A DNA stretch of 64,000 bases from Lachnospiraceae bacterium (GCA_017434885.1 JAFSGE010000030.1:248001-312000); one strand, 5' to 3'; positions 49,919 to 58,961 are shown, numbered from the stretch's first letter. Made by a program: numbers and translations. The notes: a model not told the origin generated them from the sequence alone.

Positions 49919-51658
49919 TTATTCTGCCCATTCGAGAGCTTCCTCTAACGTTTCCACCTCTAAAATGTCCAACATAAACTCTGTATATTCTTCGGCTTCA
50001 TCAGTATCTATGTATTTAAAAACATCTTTTATATATTTTTCACTTTTATCACAATTATAGATTCCAAAGGCAAGTCCCTGTTCCATTTCTTCCGGTGCAT
50101 CGGTCTGACGGTTCATAATAAAGGCCTTGATATATGGATTTGCTTCTAAAATATAATAACAATAAGCAAACGCGGCAGCCTGTAGCTTCTCTCCCTCGCG
50201 GGAAGTAAATCCAAGCTCTGTAATGGTAATATTTCTCACTTTTCCGTCAGCATTCAAATATTCATCCTGTTTTAAAAAATCCGTCAAAACATTCAGATTC
50301 ATAATAGTTAACACTTCGGCATCCTGTGTTTTGTCATACTCCTGCTTCCAGTATTCCACTTCAGAAATCGGATTCGGATAAGGATGTATGGCAATTCCCC
50401 AATCATAATTTCCATGCTTTTCTGCCATGTCATTAAATGCAACTATCAAATCTTTTCCGTTAAAAAACTTCGAGTTTTTGCCACCATTACTGTTCCAGTC
50501 ATGGTCAATGCTGAAATACACCTGCGAATTTGCATACTGACTTTTGGCTGCCTGATAAAAAATTCGGAATGCTTTTTCAAATTCCTGTGCATAATACTCT
50601 ACGTCTTCGGTATTCATATAGTTCCAGATATTTTGCTGATTAATTTCATTGGCAATTACCCAGCTGTGTACCAGTCCGTATTCCCCACCGGAATAACGTT
50701 CTGTCAAAAAACTTGCTATGGCTTCCAGTTCTCTGGCTCCGCCTTGCTCTGTCGCATTAAACATATAATAATATGCTTCGTTACTCTTTTTTCTTGCCTT
50801 GGGATGAATCATTTCAATATGGTCATCGTTCCAGTCATTTAAAATAATAGCTGTACAACTCATTCCCATGTGATTTAAATAACTGAATAAACCATCATAG
50901 CCTCTCAGTGCTGCTCCGTTAAAAAGGTAATCTTTTCCTTTATAATTATAAACAATGGTCGGAACCTCCTCATCTGTGGTTTCACCCATAATAATAGACA
51001 AAGGAATATTATAGATTGCATGTTTGACACCAAGGTCGATTGTTTTTTCCGTTCCAACGATAGTTGGGTCAAGCAAAAGCCCTTTCTTAGATTCTGTCTG
51101 AGGATACGCCTGCGTATTTTCTGCCAATGCTTCCGGATTGGACAAATAAACCCCTCCGCATAACGGAACATATTTCCCATTAATCAGTAAGGAAGGTACA
51201 AAACGCGCAAAAAGAAATTCATTTTCATATTCAAAGGTAATTTCGCAATCTGTTCCCTTCAAGGCTGATGCAACAGGTTCTCCAAACAGTTTATATTCAT
51301 TTTCAAAAGTTTCTTTGCTAAATAAATAGATATATGCGTCATCACTTTTCGGTATCTGCTCCATTTTGCAGGAATACATCAATTGCTCATTATCTTCCTG
51401 ATAAGTAAGCATTGCATCCGTTGCATACCCGGTCAGTTCTTTTGTTTTTATTTCAATATCGCCGTTTGTAAGCTTCTGTAATTCTTCTTGTCTCTTCCGT
51501 TCTTCTTCAGCCGCTTCTGCATCTTCGCTTAAAGACATAGCGGTTGCTTCTTCAGCAACATTTTTATCACCACAGCCGAACAAAAATGCTATTGATAAGA
51601 GCATACACATAAAAAGTAATATAAAATTTTTCTGTCTCCACCGGATTTCCTTATCCAT
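49919..51658 (-). CDS. DUF5722 lipoprotein, glycoside-hydrolase-like
   Basis: A 579-residue secreted lipoprotein: a signal segment (residues about 11-29) ends in the lipobox LFGC. A charged helical linker and a large domain of the DUF5722 type follow. That domain resembles a TIM-barrel glycoside hydrolase, with candidate acids in SWVIANEINQQNIWNY (near residue 335) and TITELGFTSREGE (near residue 480), and IAIHPYPNP. If so, the two glutamates would be acid/base and nucleophile; this is inference. It is a single-gene unit with its own AGGAG ribosome binding site. Confidence 0.8.
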   Translation of the reverse strand: MDKEIRWRQKNFILLFMCMLLSIAFLFGCGDKNVAEEATAMSLSEDAEAAEEERKRQEELQKLTNGDIEIKTKELTGYATDAMLTYQEDNEQLMYSCKMEQIPKSDDAYIYLFSKETFENEYKLFGEPVASALKGTDCEITFEYENEFLFARFVPSLLINGKYVPLCGGVYLSNPEALAENTQAYPQTESKKGLLLDPTIVGTEKTIDLGVKHAIYNIPLSIIMGETTDEEVPTIVYNYKGKDYLFNGAALRGYDGLFSYLNHMGMSCTAIILNDWNDDHIEMIHPKARKKSNEAYYYMFNATEQGGARELEAIASFLTERYSGGEYGLVHSWVIANEINQQNIWNYMNTEDVEYYAQEFEKAFRIFYQAAKSQYANSQVYFSIDHDWNSNGGKNSKFFNGKDLIVAFNDMAEKHGNYDWGIAIHPYPNPISEVEYWKQEYDKTQDAEVLTIMNLNVLTDFLKQDEYLNADGKVRNITITELGFTSREGEKLQAAAFAYCYYILEANPYIKAFIMNRQTDAPEEMEQGLAFGIYNCDKSEKYIKDVFKYIDTDEAEEYTEFMLDILEVETLEEALEWAE

Positions 51659-51742
51659 TTTTGTTCTCCTGTTGTGTCAAAATTATTCCAAAATTTTACT
51701 GCAGTATTTATAGTGTACCACTAAATGATTATTATTGCTACA

Positions 51743-51777
51743 AAAAGATGCAGCTATTTTGGGTAGCTGCATCTTTT
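51743..51777 (-). terminator. Terminator after gerA-like gene
   Basis: Fourteen-base perfect stem AAAAGATGCAGCTA (51743-51756) and TAGCTGCATCTTTT (51764-51777) with a seven-base loop. On the minus strand it ends in TTTTTG. It lies 33 bases after the stop codon of the GerA-like gene. Confidence 0.9.
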
Positions 51778-51810
51778 AACACAAATTTCCACAGTAAGCT
51801 TGTATTCCGT

Positions 51811-53271
51811 TTATTCTCTTGCCCCCGGAAGGCGTAATCGTAAAAAGCGTTTGGAACATTGTCTGAAATTAAAAGGAAACAACGGATATACATAGCTTTT
51901 TCCCGATATTGTTTTGTTGGCAATCACTGAAACAATTAAAATAATTACTGCACCAATATATCCCCAAATACCGAAAATTGCTGTCAAAATCAGATTTAAA
52001 ATTCTCATAAATTTAATGGCATAACCAAGTTCATAATTTGCCTGTGTATAACTGGACAGAGCAACAAACGCCATATACAACATAATTTCAGAATTAAACC
52101 ATCCACTGTTTACGGAGAATTCTCCAAGTACCAATGCCGCCATGATACTTAACGGTGTACTTAACATATTAGGGGTATTAACCGCTGCAAGTCGCAGTCC
52201 GTCTATGGCAAGCTCTAAAATCAAAAATTGCCAGATAATCGGAACATTGGAGGGTTCTTTGATAATAATAAATTCAAATCCCGGTGGTATCCATTCAGGT
52301 CGTTGCATCAAAAGCAGGAAAGTCGGTGTTAAAAAGTACATCAAAATTGCAATAAACATTCTGGATAATCTTAAATAAGTCCCTGTAATAGGAGGAAAAT
52401 AATAGTCATCTGCTTCTTCAATTATGTCAAATATAGATGTCGGAGTTATCATTGCCGATGGTGAATTGTCTACCAGAATTACAACATCTCCTTCTAAAAT
52501 CTGAGCCGCTGCCGTATCGGGACGCTCTGTAAACTTGAATTTGGGAAAAGGGTTGTACCATTTCTTTTTGTAGAGACATTCTGCAAGACTTTCCTGATTC
52601 ATGGTAAGTGCATCCACCTGTATATTTTTGATTCGCTCTTTGATAGCTTCCAAATATTCATGGTCAACCCTGTTATTCATATAGCAAAGAACAATATCTG
52701 TCTGAGAGCTGTTTCCCGCATGGAACATTTCCATGCGCAGTTCATTGCTTCTGATTCTTCTCCTGATAAGCGCTGTGTTAAAAACAACTGTTTCCACAAA
52801 ACCGTCTTTAGAGCCGCGAAGCGCTTTGTCTTTTTCCGGTTCGGACACACTTCTGGCAGGATATGTTCTGGAATCAATCAAAAGACATCTGTCATATCCG
52901 TCAATAAATAGTGCAAAAACCCCTGACAGAATAAAATATTCAATCTGTTCCCATTTATCCTGTAAATCCACTTCCACATAAGGCATACAGCGTTTTGACA
53001 TTTCATGAGCATTTTCAGGAAGTTCATCTTCTTTTAATGCCATAAAATATTGGAGCATTTTTTGCATCAGTTCGTCTTTACAAAATCCGTCAATAAAATA
53101 AATACAGGCATTCCTCTCCCCGACTCTGATTACCCGGTATACCAAATCAAAACTTTCATTTACTGCCAATTTCTGATTCAAATATTTCATATTTTCATCC
53201 AAGGAAGATGTCATAACGGCATTTACTTCAGTATTTAACGGCGTTTGATTGTTTCTGCTATTTATATCCAT
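51811..53271 (-). CDS. GerA family spore germination protein
   Basis: A 486-residue GerA/SpoVAF-family protein. It has an N-terminal soluble domain (residues about 10-250) with VYRVIRVGERNACIYFIDGF, a linker, the conserved LEGDVVILVDNSPSAMITPT segment, then five to six membrane spans. The family forms germinant receptors or SpoVA-associated channels in the spore inner membrane. No GerB or GerC partner is adjacent, so a SpoVAF-like or orphan role is possible. ATG 53271 follows GAAGGAG, which lies inside a terminator-like hairpin. Confidence 0.92.
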   Translation of the reverse strand: MDINSRNNQTPLNTEVNAVMTSSLDENMKYLNQKLAVNESFDLVYRVIRVGERNACIYFIDGFCKDELMQKMLQYFMALKEDELPENAHEMSKRCMPYVEVDLQDKWEQIEYFILSGVFALFIDGYDRCLLIDSRTYPARSVSEPEKDKALRGSKDGFVETVVFNTALIRRRIRSNELRMEMFHAGNSSQTDIVLCYMNNRVDHEYLEAIKERIKNIQVDALTMNQESLAECLYKKKWYNPFPKFKFTERPDTAAAQILEGDVVILVDNSPSAMITPTSIFDIIEEADDYYFPPITGTYLRLSRMFIAILMYFLTPTFLLLMQRPEWIPPGFEFIIIKEPSNVPIIWQFLILELAIDGLRLAAVNTPNMLSTPLSIMAALVLGEFSVNSGWFNSEIMLYMAFVALSSYTQANYELGYAIKFMRILNLILTAIFGIWGYIGAVIILIVSVIANKTISGKSYVYPLFPFNFRQCSKRFLRLRLPGARE

Positions 53272-53328
53272 CAAAAAACTCCTTCCGTTCACAAAATGGT
53301 GATAAAACCATTATGTGGAAGAAGGAGT
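53272..53328 (-). promoter_or_regulatory. Terminator-like hairpin holding the gerA ribosome binding site
   Basis: Outer arms ACTCCTTC (53278-53285) and GAAGGAGT (53321-53328) pair perfectly. An inner stem AATGGT (53295-53300) with ACCATT (53307-53312) closes the hairpin. On the minus strand the hairpin is followed by TTTTTT and then the gerA ATG at 53271. The 3' arm contains the gerA Shine-Dalgarno, and the hairpin begins 12 bases after the dut stop. It therefore looks like both a dut terminator and an RBS-masking structure. Confidence 0.8.
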
Positions 53329-53339
53329 ATTTTTATACA

Positions 53340-53774
53340 CTATTGTTTTCCGGTGCTTCCGAAACCGCCTCTGTCGGTTCCTTCAAGCGATGTTACTTCA
53401 TCAAATACAATTTTAGGCTGATTTTCCATAATACGGAACTGGCAAATTCTGTCATTACAGGATATATGAGTATCTCTTACTGCAAGAACCGGCATAAACC
53501 ACTGGTCATTATCACCGCAGTAGGAACAATCAACTACGCCCTGATGATTAGTCTGAATAATGCCAAAGTTCTTAAAGGTAGAACTTCTGGGAACAATATG
53601 TGCCTCGTAGCCGGCAGGAAGCTGCATGGCAATGCCAAGGGGAATCAATTTGAATTCTCCCTGTTTTAAATCCACATCCTCTGCCGCGCGAAGATCAATC
53701 CAATCAGACTTACCGTCTATGTATGTCAGTTTATCAATTTTATCTGTAAAATATTTAATTTTAATGGTTTCCAT
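53340..53774 (-). CDS. dut: dUTP diphosphatase
   Basis: Hydrolyses dUTP to dUMP and pyrophosphate, limiting uracil in DNA and feeding dTMP synthesis. The 144-residue trimeric-type enzyme shows its motifs: [11 protein letters not shown] (II), [14 protein letters not shown] (III), ICQFRI (IV) and RGGFGSTGK (V). Motif III has Cys-Ser-Tyr where the usual sequence is G-V-(I/V)-D-x-x-Y, so the catalytic Asp is kept. It is placed 20 bases after nrdG and belongs to the nrdD-nrdG-dut nucleotide unit. Confidence 0.93.
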   Translation of the reverse strand: METIKIKYFTDKIDKLTYIDGKSDWIDLRAAEDVDLKQGEFKLIPLGIAMQLPAGYEAHIVPRSSTFKNFGIIQTNHQGVVDCSYCGDNDQWFMPVLAVRDTHISCNDRICQFRIMENQPKIVFDEVTSLEGTDRGGFGSTGKQ

Positions 53775-53794
53775 AGTTTGCTTTTCTCCTAATA

Positions 53795-54304
53795 TTATGC
53801 ATAATCTCCACAGTGTAATACCGGAACGGAAGGATCTGTCTGCTTTAAGGATTTCTGAACATCAATGACTCTTTGGTTAGAGCTGCCCTTCCACAGAAGC
53901 TTGATATCCTTCTTGGCTACTTCAAATTCTCCGTCCACAAGTACATCCACATATTGCATAATGGCATAATGCATAATGTTTTCCCAGGTATCACCGGTAT
54001 ACATCCAAATTGTCTTGTTCGGATATTTTTCTTTGATTTCTGCCATTAAATTCCGAACTTCAAACCGGTTTGCAGAGTGAAGCGGATCTCCCCCGGAAAA
54101 GGTAATTCCTGAAATATAAGGTTTGTCAAGCTGTTCAAAAATTTCCTGCTTTGCATCTTCATCAAAAGGAAGTCCGCCGTTAGGATCCCAGGTAATGGGA
54201 TTCTGGCATTCTTTGCAACAATGAGAGCAGCCTGCAACCCAAAGCACAACACGAAGTCCGTCTCCGTTTAACATATCATCTTTGGTTATATTATGGTACC
54301 TCAT
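53795..54304 (-). CDS. nrdG: Anaerobic ribonucleotide reductase activating protein
   Basis: Radical-SAM activase that generates the glycyl radical on NrdD. The 169-residue protein has the cluster motif CxxxCxxC in [13 protein letters not shown] (residues about 29-41) and FSGGDPL for SAM binding. It starts three bases after the nrdD stop codon, and nrdD's last codons (GAAAGGAAGAG) provide its ribosome binding site, so the two are translationally coupled. Confidence 0.96.
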   Translation of the reverse strand: MRYHNITKDDMLNGDGLRVVLWVAGCSHCCKECQNPITWDPNGGLPFDEDAKQEIFEQLDKPYISGITFSGGDPLHSANRFEVRNLMAEIKEKYPNKTIWMYTGDTWENIMHYAIMQYVDVLVDGEFEVAKKDIKLLWKGSSNQRVIDVQKSLKQTDPSVPVLHCGDYA

Positions 54305-54307
54305 TTA

Positions 54308-56494
54308 TTACATACTCTTCCTTTCTGCAATTTCTGCCATTTTTGCTTCATTTAGTCTGGTATCACCATGTACTCTTGAATAAGACAGATAACCGTTCAT
54401 ACGCTCAATCTTCGTCAGATTTTTACTGCCGCATTTCGGACATACATCCATTTCAAGCTCCTGATGACCACAGTCGTCACAGTATGCCAGAGAAAGGTTT
54501 ACTCCTTCATAAAATCCCATGTCCATTGCTCTTCTGATTAAAGTCTTAATTGCTTCAATATTGTAATCTATCGGATATTTTACATATTGAATTTTACCGC
54601 CGTTTGAAAGTTCCCAGAAACGATATTCCAAATCCTGTTTTTCAATTGGTGTAATATCCTCGGAAACGTGGCAATGGAAGCTGTTGGAAACATAATCCCT
54701 GTCGGATACACCTTCAATAATACCGTATTTTGCTCTAAACTGTTTTACCTGCAAACCGCAAAGACTCTCTGCCGGTGTTCCGTAAATAGCATAAAGATTT
54801 CCGTCTTCCTGCTTAAATTCTTCAATTTTCTTATTAATATGCTCAAGAACTTCAAGGGCAAACTGTCCGTCCTCCACCAAAGACTTACCGTTATAAAGTT
54901 CCTGAAGTTCGTTAAAAGCTGTAATACCAAAGCTTGCAGTTGCTGCTTTTAAAATAGGCTTAATCTTGTCAGTCAGCTTTAAGTTGCCGCCAAGGAAACC
55001 ACCTTCACAATACGCAAGCGGGTTCGTGGAAGCACGCATTTCACCAAGATATGCATACGTTCTGATATGCAGCTGACGAATCAGATTCAAGTAATAATCA
55101 AGCACTTCATAAAAATCCTTACTTTCCTGTCTGGATTTTGCCAGAATCATGGGTAAATGCAAGGATACTGCACCAATGTTAAAACGCCCAACAAAAATTG
55201 GGGAATCATTTTCGTCCGCAGGATACATGCCGCCTCTTTCATACCAGGGAGACAGAAAAGCACGGCATCCCATAGGAGAAATTACTTTTCCGTATTGCTT
55301 ATACATACTTGCAATATATCCCTTACCTGTCAAGGAAAGCCAGTCGGGATACATAGTCTTTGCAGAACACTTTACCCCTGCATCAAATACGTCTTCCAAG
55401 TCCTTTCCGGGTCCATGAAGATTTTCGTCATACAGGAACACTATTTTGGGGAATAATACCGGTTTCTTACAATCTTTCTTCCCCTGTCCTCTTCTGCGGA
55501 CATTAAGAAGGGAAATAGTTGCAAGACGCGCAAAACGGCCGGTACCGATACCTGCTGTTACAGTGATAAAAGGATAATCCCCTCTACTGGAAGCTACAGT
55601 ATTGAATTTGTACTCCCAGCCCTGAAATCCCTGCTCAAATTCTCTTTTTACATCTGCATAAGCTTCTGCTTCCGCTGTTTCCTTATCAATACCGAGACGG
55701 GCATATTTTTCAAGGCTCTTTTGATAAGTTTTTTCAGCATAAGGCTCTAATATCTTATCAACTTCCGGCACAGTAAAACCACCATACTGCTGACTTGCCG
55801 CACTTAAAACAATATCACCGATAACATCAAATGCAACATCAAGTGTCTTTGGTTCGTTATACCAGATGTTACCCATCTCAAATCCGCCGGAAAGTACGTT
55901 AGATACATTAAACAGACAACAGTTCATGGTATCACGTCTTGCGGACATATCATGAACATAAATATAGCCGTCACGGCATGCCTGGATTTCTTCTGTAGTC
56001 ATAAAGAACTTTTGATATAACTCTTTGTTAAACTGGTTAAAAATAAGACTTCTCTTGGTAGATACAAGGGCACTGTCGGTATTGGCATTTTCCTTATCGC
56101 CTACATACATAATGGACTGGCTCTTCTTGTACACATCGTCCATCATTCGCACGAAATCCTGCTTGTAGTTACGGTAATCACGATAACTTTTTGCCACAAT
56201 AGGCTTTACATCTTCCAGTGCACTTTCTACGATATTATGCATAATCGGAATGGGAATCTGATCCTGTTCCAGTTCATTTACTTTTTCTACAACATATTGA
56301 CAAATATGTTTCTTTTCTTCTTCTGTAAATTTGGTCAGTGCACGGTAAGCACTTTTTCCTACTGCATCAATTACTTTCTGCACATTAAATAATTCAAGAC
56401 TGCCATCTTTCTTAATAACCTTTACATCACGAATAGGCTTAAAGATTTCACCATAGGCAATCATATCGCTTTGTACTTCATTATTACAACTCAT
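54308..56494 (-). CDS. nrdD: Anaerobic ribonucleoside-triphosphate reductase
   Basis: Class III reductase making dNTPs in the absence of oxygen. The 728-residue protein has an N-terminal ATP-cone (residues about 20-110, VIKKDGSLELFNVQKVIDAV). The catalytic domain contains SARRDTMNCCLFN. The C-terminal zinc site is CDDCGHQELEMDVCPKCGSKN and the glycyl radical lies in RMNGYL. CGGAGG precedes the ATG. A promoter and paired NrdR-type boxes lie upstream. Confidence 0.97.
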   Translation of the reverse strand: MSCNNEVQSDMIAYGEIFKPIRDVKVIKKDGSLELFNVQKVIDAVGKSAYRALTKFTEEEKKHICQYVVEKVNELEQDQIPIPIMHNIVESALEDVKPIVAKSYRDYRNYKQDFVRMMDDVYKKSQSIMYVGDKENANTDSALVSTKRSLIFNQFNKELYQKFFMTTEEIQACRDGYIYVHDMSARRDTMNCCLFNVSNVLSGGFEMGNIWYNEPKTLDVAFDVIGDIVLSAASQQYGGFTVPEVDKILEPYAEKTYQKSLEKYARLGIDKETAEAEAYADVKREFEQGFQGWEYKFNTVASSRGDYPFITVTAGIGTGRFARLATISLLNVRRRGQGKKDCKKPVLFPKIVFLYDENLHGPGKDLEDVFDAGVKCSAKTMYPDWLSLTGKGYIASMYKQYGKVISPMGCRAFLSPWYERGGMYPADENDSPIFVGRFNIGAVSLHLPMILAKSRQESKDFYEVLDYYLNLIRQLHIRTYAYLGEMRASTNPLAYCEGGFLGGNLKLTDKIKPILKAATASFGITAFNELQELYNGKSLVEDGQFALEVLEHINKKIEEFKQEDGNLYAIYGTPAESLCGLQVKQFRAKYGIIEGVSDRDYVSNSFHCHVSEDITPIEKQDLEYRFWELSNGGKIQYVKYPIDYNIEAIKTLIRRAMDMGFYEGVNLSLAYCDDCGHQELEMDVCPKCGSKNLTKIERMNGYLSYSRVHGDTRLNEAKMAEIAERKSM

Positions 56495-56520
56495 CTTCTT
56501 TCCTCCGTTTCATTTTTAAA

Positions 56521-56558
56521 TGATGAAAAACAACCATGTTCTCGAATATTTTTCATCA
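56521..56558 (-). repeat. Perfect inverted repeat in the nrdD leader
   Basis: Ten-base arms TGATGAAAAA (56521-56530) and TTTTTCATCA (56549-56558) with an 18-base loop, 27 bases ahead of the nrdD ATG. It is in the transcribed leader and could fold as an mRNA hairpin or bind a regulator. No U-tract follows. Confidence 0.6.
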
Positions 56559-56586
56559 TTCCACATTCCCCCAAGCAAATATATAA

Positions 56587-56632
56587 ACACCAAATCTAGT
56601 GATATATTATGTTAATACAATCTATATATTGT
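56587..56632 (-). promoter_or_regulatory. Pair of NrdR-type boxes
   Basis: ACAATCTATATATTGT (56617-56632) is a near-perfect palindrome. ACACCAAATCTAGTGA (56587-56602) matches 12 of 16 bases of the NrdR consensus ACACwATATATwGTGT. They are 30 bases apart start to start, about three helical turns, the spacing typical for NrdR. They lie just downstream of the promoter -10, so binding would block transcription. Confidence 0.7.
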
Positions 56633-56642
56633 GGTAACTTCT

Positions 56643-56671
56643 AGTATAAAGAATGAACCTGTTTATGTCAA
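56643..56671 (-). promoter_or_regulatory. nrdD promoter
   Basis: Minus-strand TTGACA (56666-56671), 17-base spacer, TATACT (56643-56648). This is a near-consensus sigma-A promoter, giving a leader of about 140 bases before nrdD. Confidence 0.8.
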
Positions 56672-56704
56672 CGCATTCTCTGTACAAAAAAATATACAAA
56701 AAGA

Positions 56705-56734
56705 GGGTGAAAAATTTGTTGTAATTTTCCACCC
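56705..56734 (-). terminator. Terminator after the aminotransferase gene
   Basis: Outer stem GGGTG (56705-56709) and CACCC (56730-56734), extended by an A/T-rich inner stem with one bulge. On the minus strand it is followed by TCTTTTT. It ends the 59646-56782 transcript about 50 bases past the stop codon. Confidence 0.75.
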
Positions 56735-56781
56735 GTACTTTAGTACCACATAATGATATAATGATAAATTTTATAATTTTC

Positions 56782-57951
56782 TTATTTTATCATACCTGAA
56801 TTTTTGACAGCCAGCACCGCTTCTTCAATTTTCTCAACCGGCATGGTAAGAGCAAAGCGGACATGTCCTTTTCCCAATTCCCCAAAACTGCTTCCCGGTG
56901 TACAAAGAACACCTGATTTTTCCAAAAGTTCCATAACAAATGCCACGTCGTCTGTATACCCTTCCGGAATTTTTCCCCAGGCAAACATGGTGCCTTCACT
57001 GTCGGGAATTTCCCATCCGATACTGCGAAGACCACCGCAAAGCGCATCTCTTCTCTTCTGATATTCACCGCACTGCTCAATAATCATATCGTCAGGGCCG
57101 TTTAACGCCGCAATCGCACCGTACTGAACCGGCAGAAATGTTCCGTAATCAATCTGGGAACGCAGTTTTTTGAAATTCTGTACCAAAAATTCATTTCCCA
57201 CCAAAAATCCCATTCTGGCGCCTGTATAATTATAGCTCTTTGACAGAGAATAAAATTCAACACAGACTTCCTTTGCGCCTTCAAACGAAAGAATGGATTT
57301 TCCGACTTTACCGTCAAAAATAATATCGGAATAAGCATTATCATGAAGAATAATGATATTATTTTCTTTGGCCCATACAATCAGTTCGCGGTAAAAGCTA
57401 TCAGGAGCTGTCTTACATACAGGGTTTAAAGGATAAGATACTATCATAAATTTAGTTTTTTTGCAGAGTTCTTTGTCAAGTCCCTTTAAATCCGGCAAAT
57501 AATGATTTTCTTCCGTCAAATGATAGGTCACAATTTCAGCATTTGCAAGAGAAGGACCGATAGCAAAAATCGGATATCCCGGGTCCGGCACAAGCACTAT
57601 ATCTCCCGGATTACAAAGAGATAGTCCGATATGGGCAATCCCTTCCTGGGAACCATATACGGAAGTAATCTCATTTTCCTGCAGTGCCACACCATAACGC
57701 TTCTGAAAACGGTTGATTACCGCCTGTATCAGTTCGGGAATATCTTTTAATGCATATTTGTAATTGTCAGGGTCTTTTGAAGCTTCTGTTACCGCCTGCA
57801 TAATATGCTCCGCCGGCTTAAAATCCGGTGTTCCTACAGAAAGGTTGTACACCTTACGTCCGCTTTTTTCTACCTGTTCTTTTTTTTCGTTTAATACCTG
57901 AAAAATTCCTTCCTGATAATCTTTCATTCGATCTGCAACTTGTAATTCCAT
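56782..57951 (-). CDS. PLP-dependent aminotransferase, class I/II
   Basis: A 389-residue fold-type I aminotransferase. The PLP lysine is in FYSLSKSYNYTGARMGF (near residue 233), the cofactor-stacking region is VYGSQEGIAHIGLSL and the aspartate is in HDNAYSDIIF. The carboxylate-binding Arg is in HVRFALTMP at the C-terminus. It resembles the LL-diaminopimelate or alanine aminotransferase group (DapL2/AlaA-like), but the substrate cannot be fixed by reading. It is located 17 bases after the WYL regulator, in the same transcript. Confidence 0.88.
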   Translation of the reverse strand: MELQVADRMKDYQEGIFQVLNEKKEQVEKSGRKVYNLSVGTPDFKPAEHIMQAVTEASKDPDNYKYALKDIPELIQAVINRFQKRYGVALQENEITSVYGSQEGIAHIGLSLCNPGDIVLVPDPGYPIFAIGPSLANAEIVTYHLTEENHYLPDLKGLDKELCKKTKFMIVSYPLNPVCKTAPDSFYRELIVWAKENNIIILHDNAYSDIIFDGKVGKSILSFEGAKEVCVEFYSLSKSYNYTGARMGFLVGNEFLVQNFKKLRSQIDYGTFLPVQYGAIAALNGPDDMIIEQCGEYQKRRDALCGGLRSIGWEIPDSEGTMFAWGKIPEGYTDDVAFVMELLEKSGVLCTPGSSFGELGKGHVRFALTMPVEKIEEAVLAVKNSGMIK

Positions 57952-57968
57952 TTTAACATCCTTCTTTT

Positions 57969-58961
57969 CTATTCATATTGGGATAAAATTCCCTTTAAAT
58001 AACTTTGGTATTCCTTTTTGGTCTGTTCAGGGGATAGAATCGTTACACTACCGCCAAGTCCCGTAAGCCATCCGTAGAACTGATTACTTACCGCAACCTT
58101 AATTCTGGCACTGACAAGTCCTTCTTCCCGTCTTCTGACAGTCACATCCTTGCCAAAACGGTCCATAATAATTCCTATCATGGCATCCGGCAACAAAATC
58201 GTTACATCGATAGTTTTGCCGCCAAACATACCAAATGTTTTGTTGGTATATTCCGCAATGTCAATTTTTCCAAATTCTTCAAGTCCTTTACGACTCTGTC
58301 CTTCGAGACAGCAAATATGGTTCATTTTATCAACTCTGAAATGCTTGATTTTCTCCTCTTTGTTATCATAGGCAATCAGATAATAATTTTCATCTTTCCA
58401 GGTAAGTGCAAGGGGACTTGCTTCATACCGTTCCCCGTCCCTTCGTGGTTGTAATTTCTTGCTGATATTCCACTCCAGATAAATAAAGGTGATAGCAACA
58501 TTTTCCTGAATGGCCTTATGAATTTCATCCACATTATAATAGATACTTTCATTATCAGCTTTGATTCGTCCCGCCACAAGCACTTGTCTTTGCAATTTTT
58601 TTGCTTCATAAGGTCCTGCCAGTTTTTCAATCTTGGCAATCAGCTCTCTCGATTTTTTCTGAGTAATAAATCGCGAAGCCTGTACCGCATCCACCAAAAG
58701 CTTCAATTCCGGTAATTCAAATTCGCGGCTTGCCAAATAATAACCACCGTTACACCTTGCCTTAATATAAACGATATCATAGCCAAAGGATATCAGACAG
58801 TCCATATCATCATAAATACTTTTCCTTTCCGCTTTGATATCATACCGCGCAAGTTCATCAATCAGCATCTGTGCTGACATACAATGATTTTCGTCTGTTT
58901 TTTCGCTGAGTATCTTTATCAGATACAAAAGTTTTAACTTTTGATTGGATGACTTAGCCAT
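57969..58961 (-). CDS. WYL-domain HTH transcriptional regulator
   Basis: A 330-residue YafY/DeoR-like regulator. It has an N-terminal winged helix-turn-helix (residues about 8-70, IDELARYDIKAERKSIYDDM), a WYL domain (about 140-235, with YLEWNISKKLQPR and LTWKDENYYLIAYD) and a WCX C-terminal extension. WYL domains bind nucleotides or other small ligands. It overlaps the HAD gene by eight bases (ATGGCTAA) and precedes the aminotransferase. Its target is not shown by the sequence. Confidence 0.9.
   Translation of the reverse strand: MAKSSNQKLKLLYLIKILSEKTDENHCMSAQMLIDELARYDIKAERKSIYDDMDCLISFGYDIVYIKARCNGGYYLASREFELPELKLLVDAVQASRFITQKKSRELIAKIEKLAGPYEAKKLQRQVLVAGRIKADNESIYYNVDEIHKAIQENVAITFIYLEWNISKKLQPRRDGERYEASPLALTWKDENYYLIAYDNKEEKIKHFRVDKMNHICCLEGQSRKGLEEFGKIDIAEYTNKTFGMFGGKTIDVTILLPDAMIGIIMDRFGKDVTVRRREEGLVSARIKVAVSNQFYGWLTGLGGSVTILSPEQTKKEYQSYLKGILSQYE

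Noticed and set aside
50384-50842. Plus-strand open frame of 152 codons opposite the DUF5722 gene
   Set aside because: Antisense shadow; the minus frame has a lipobox and a clear domain.
53278-53328. Reading the gerA upstream hairpin as a riboswitch
   Set aside because: It is too short and simple, with no conserved aptamer-like core; a terminator and RBS-masking stem explain it.
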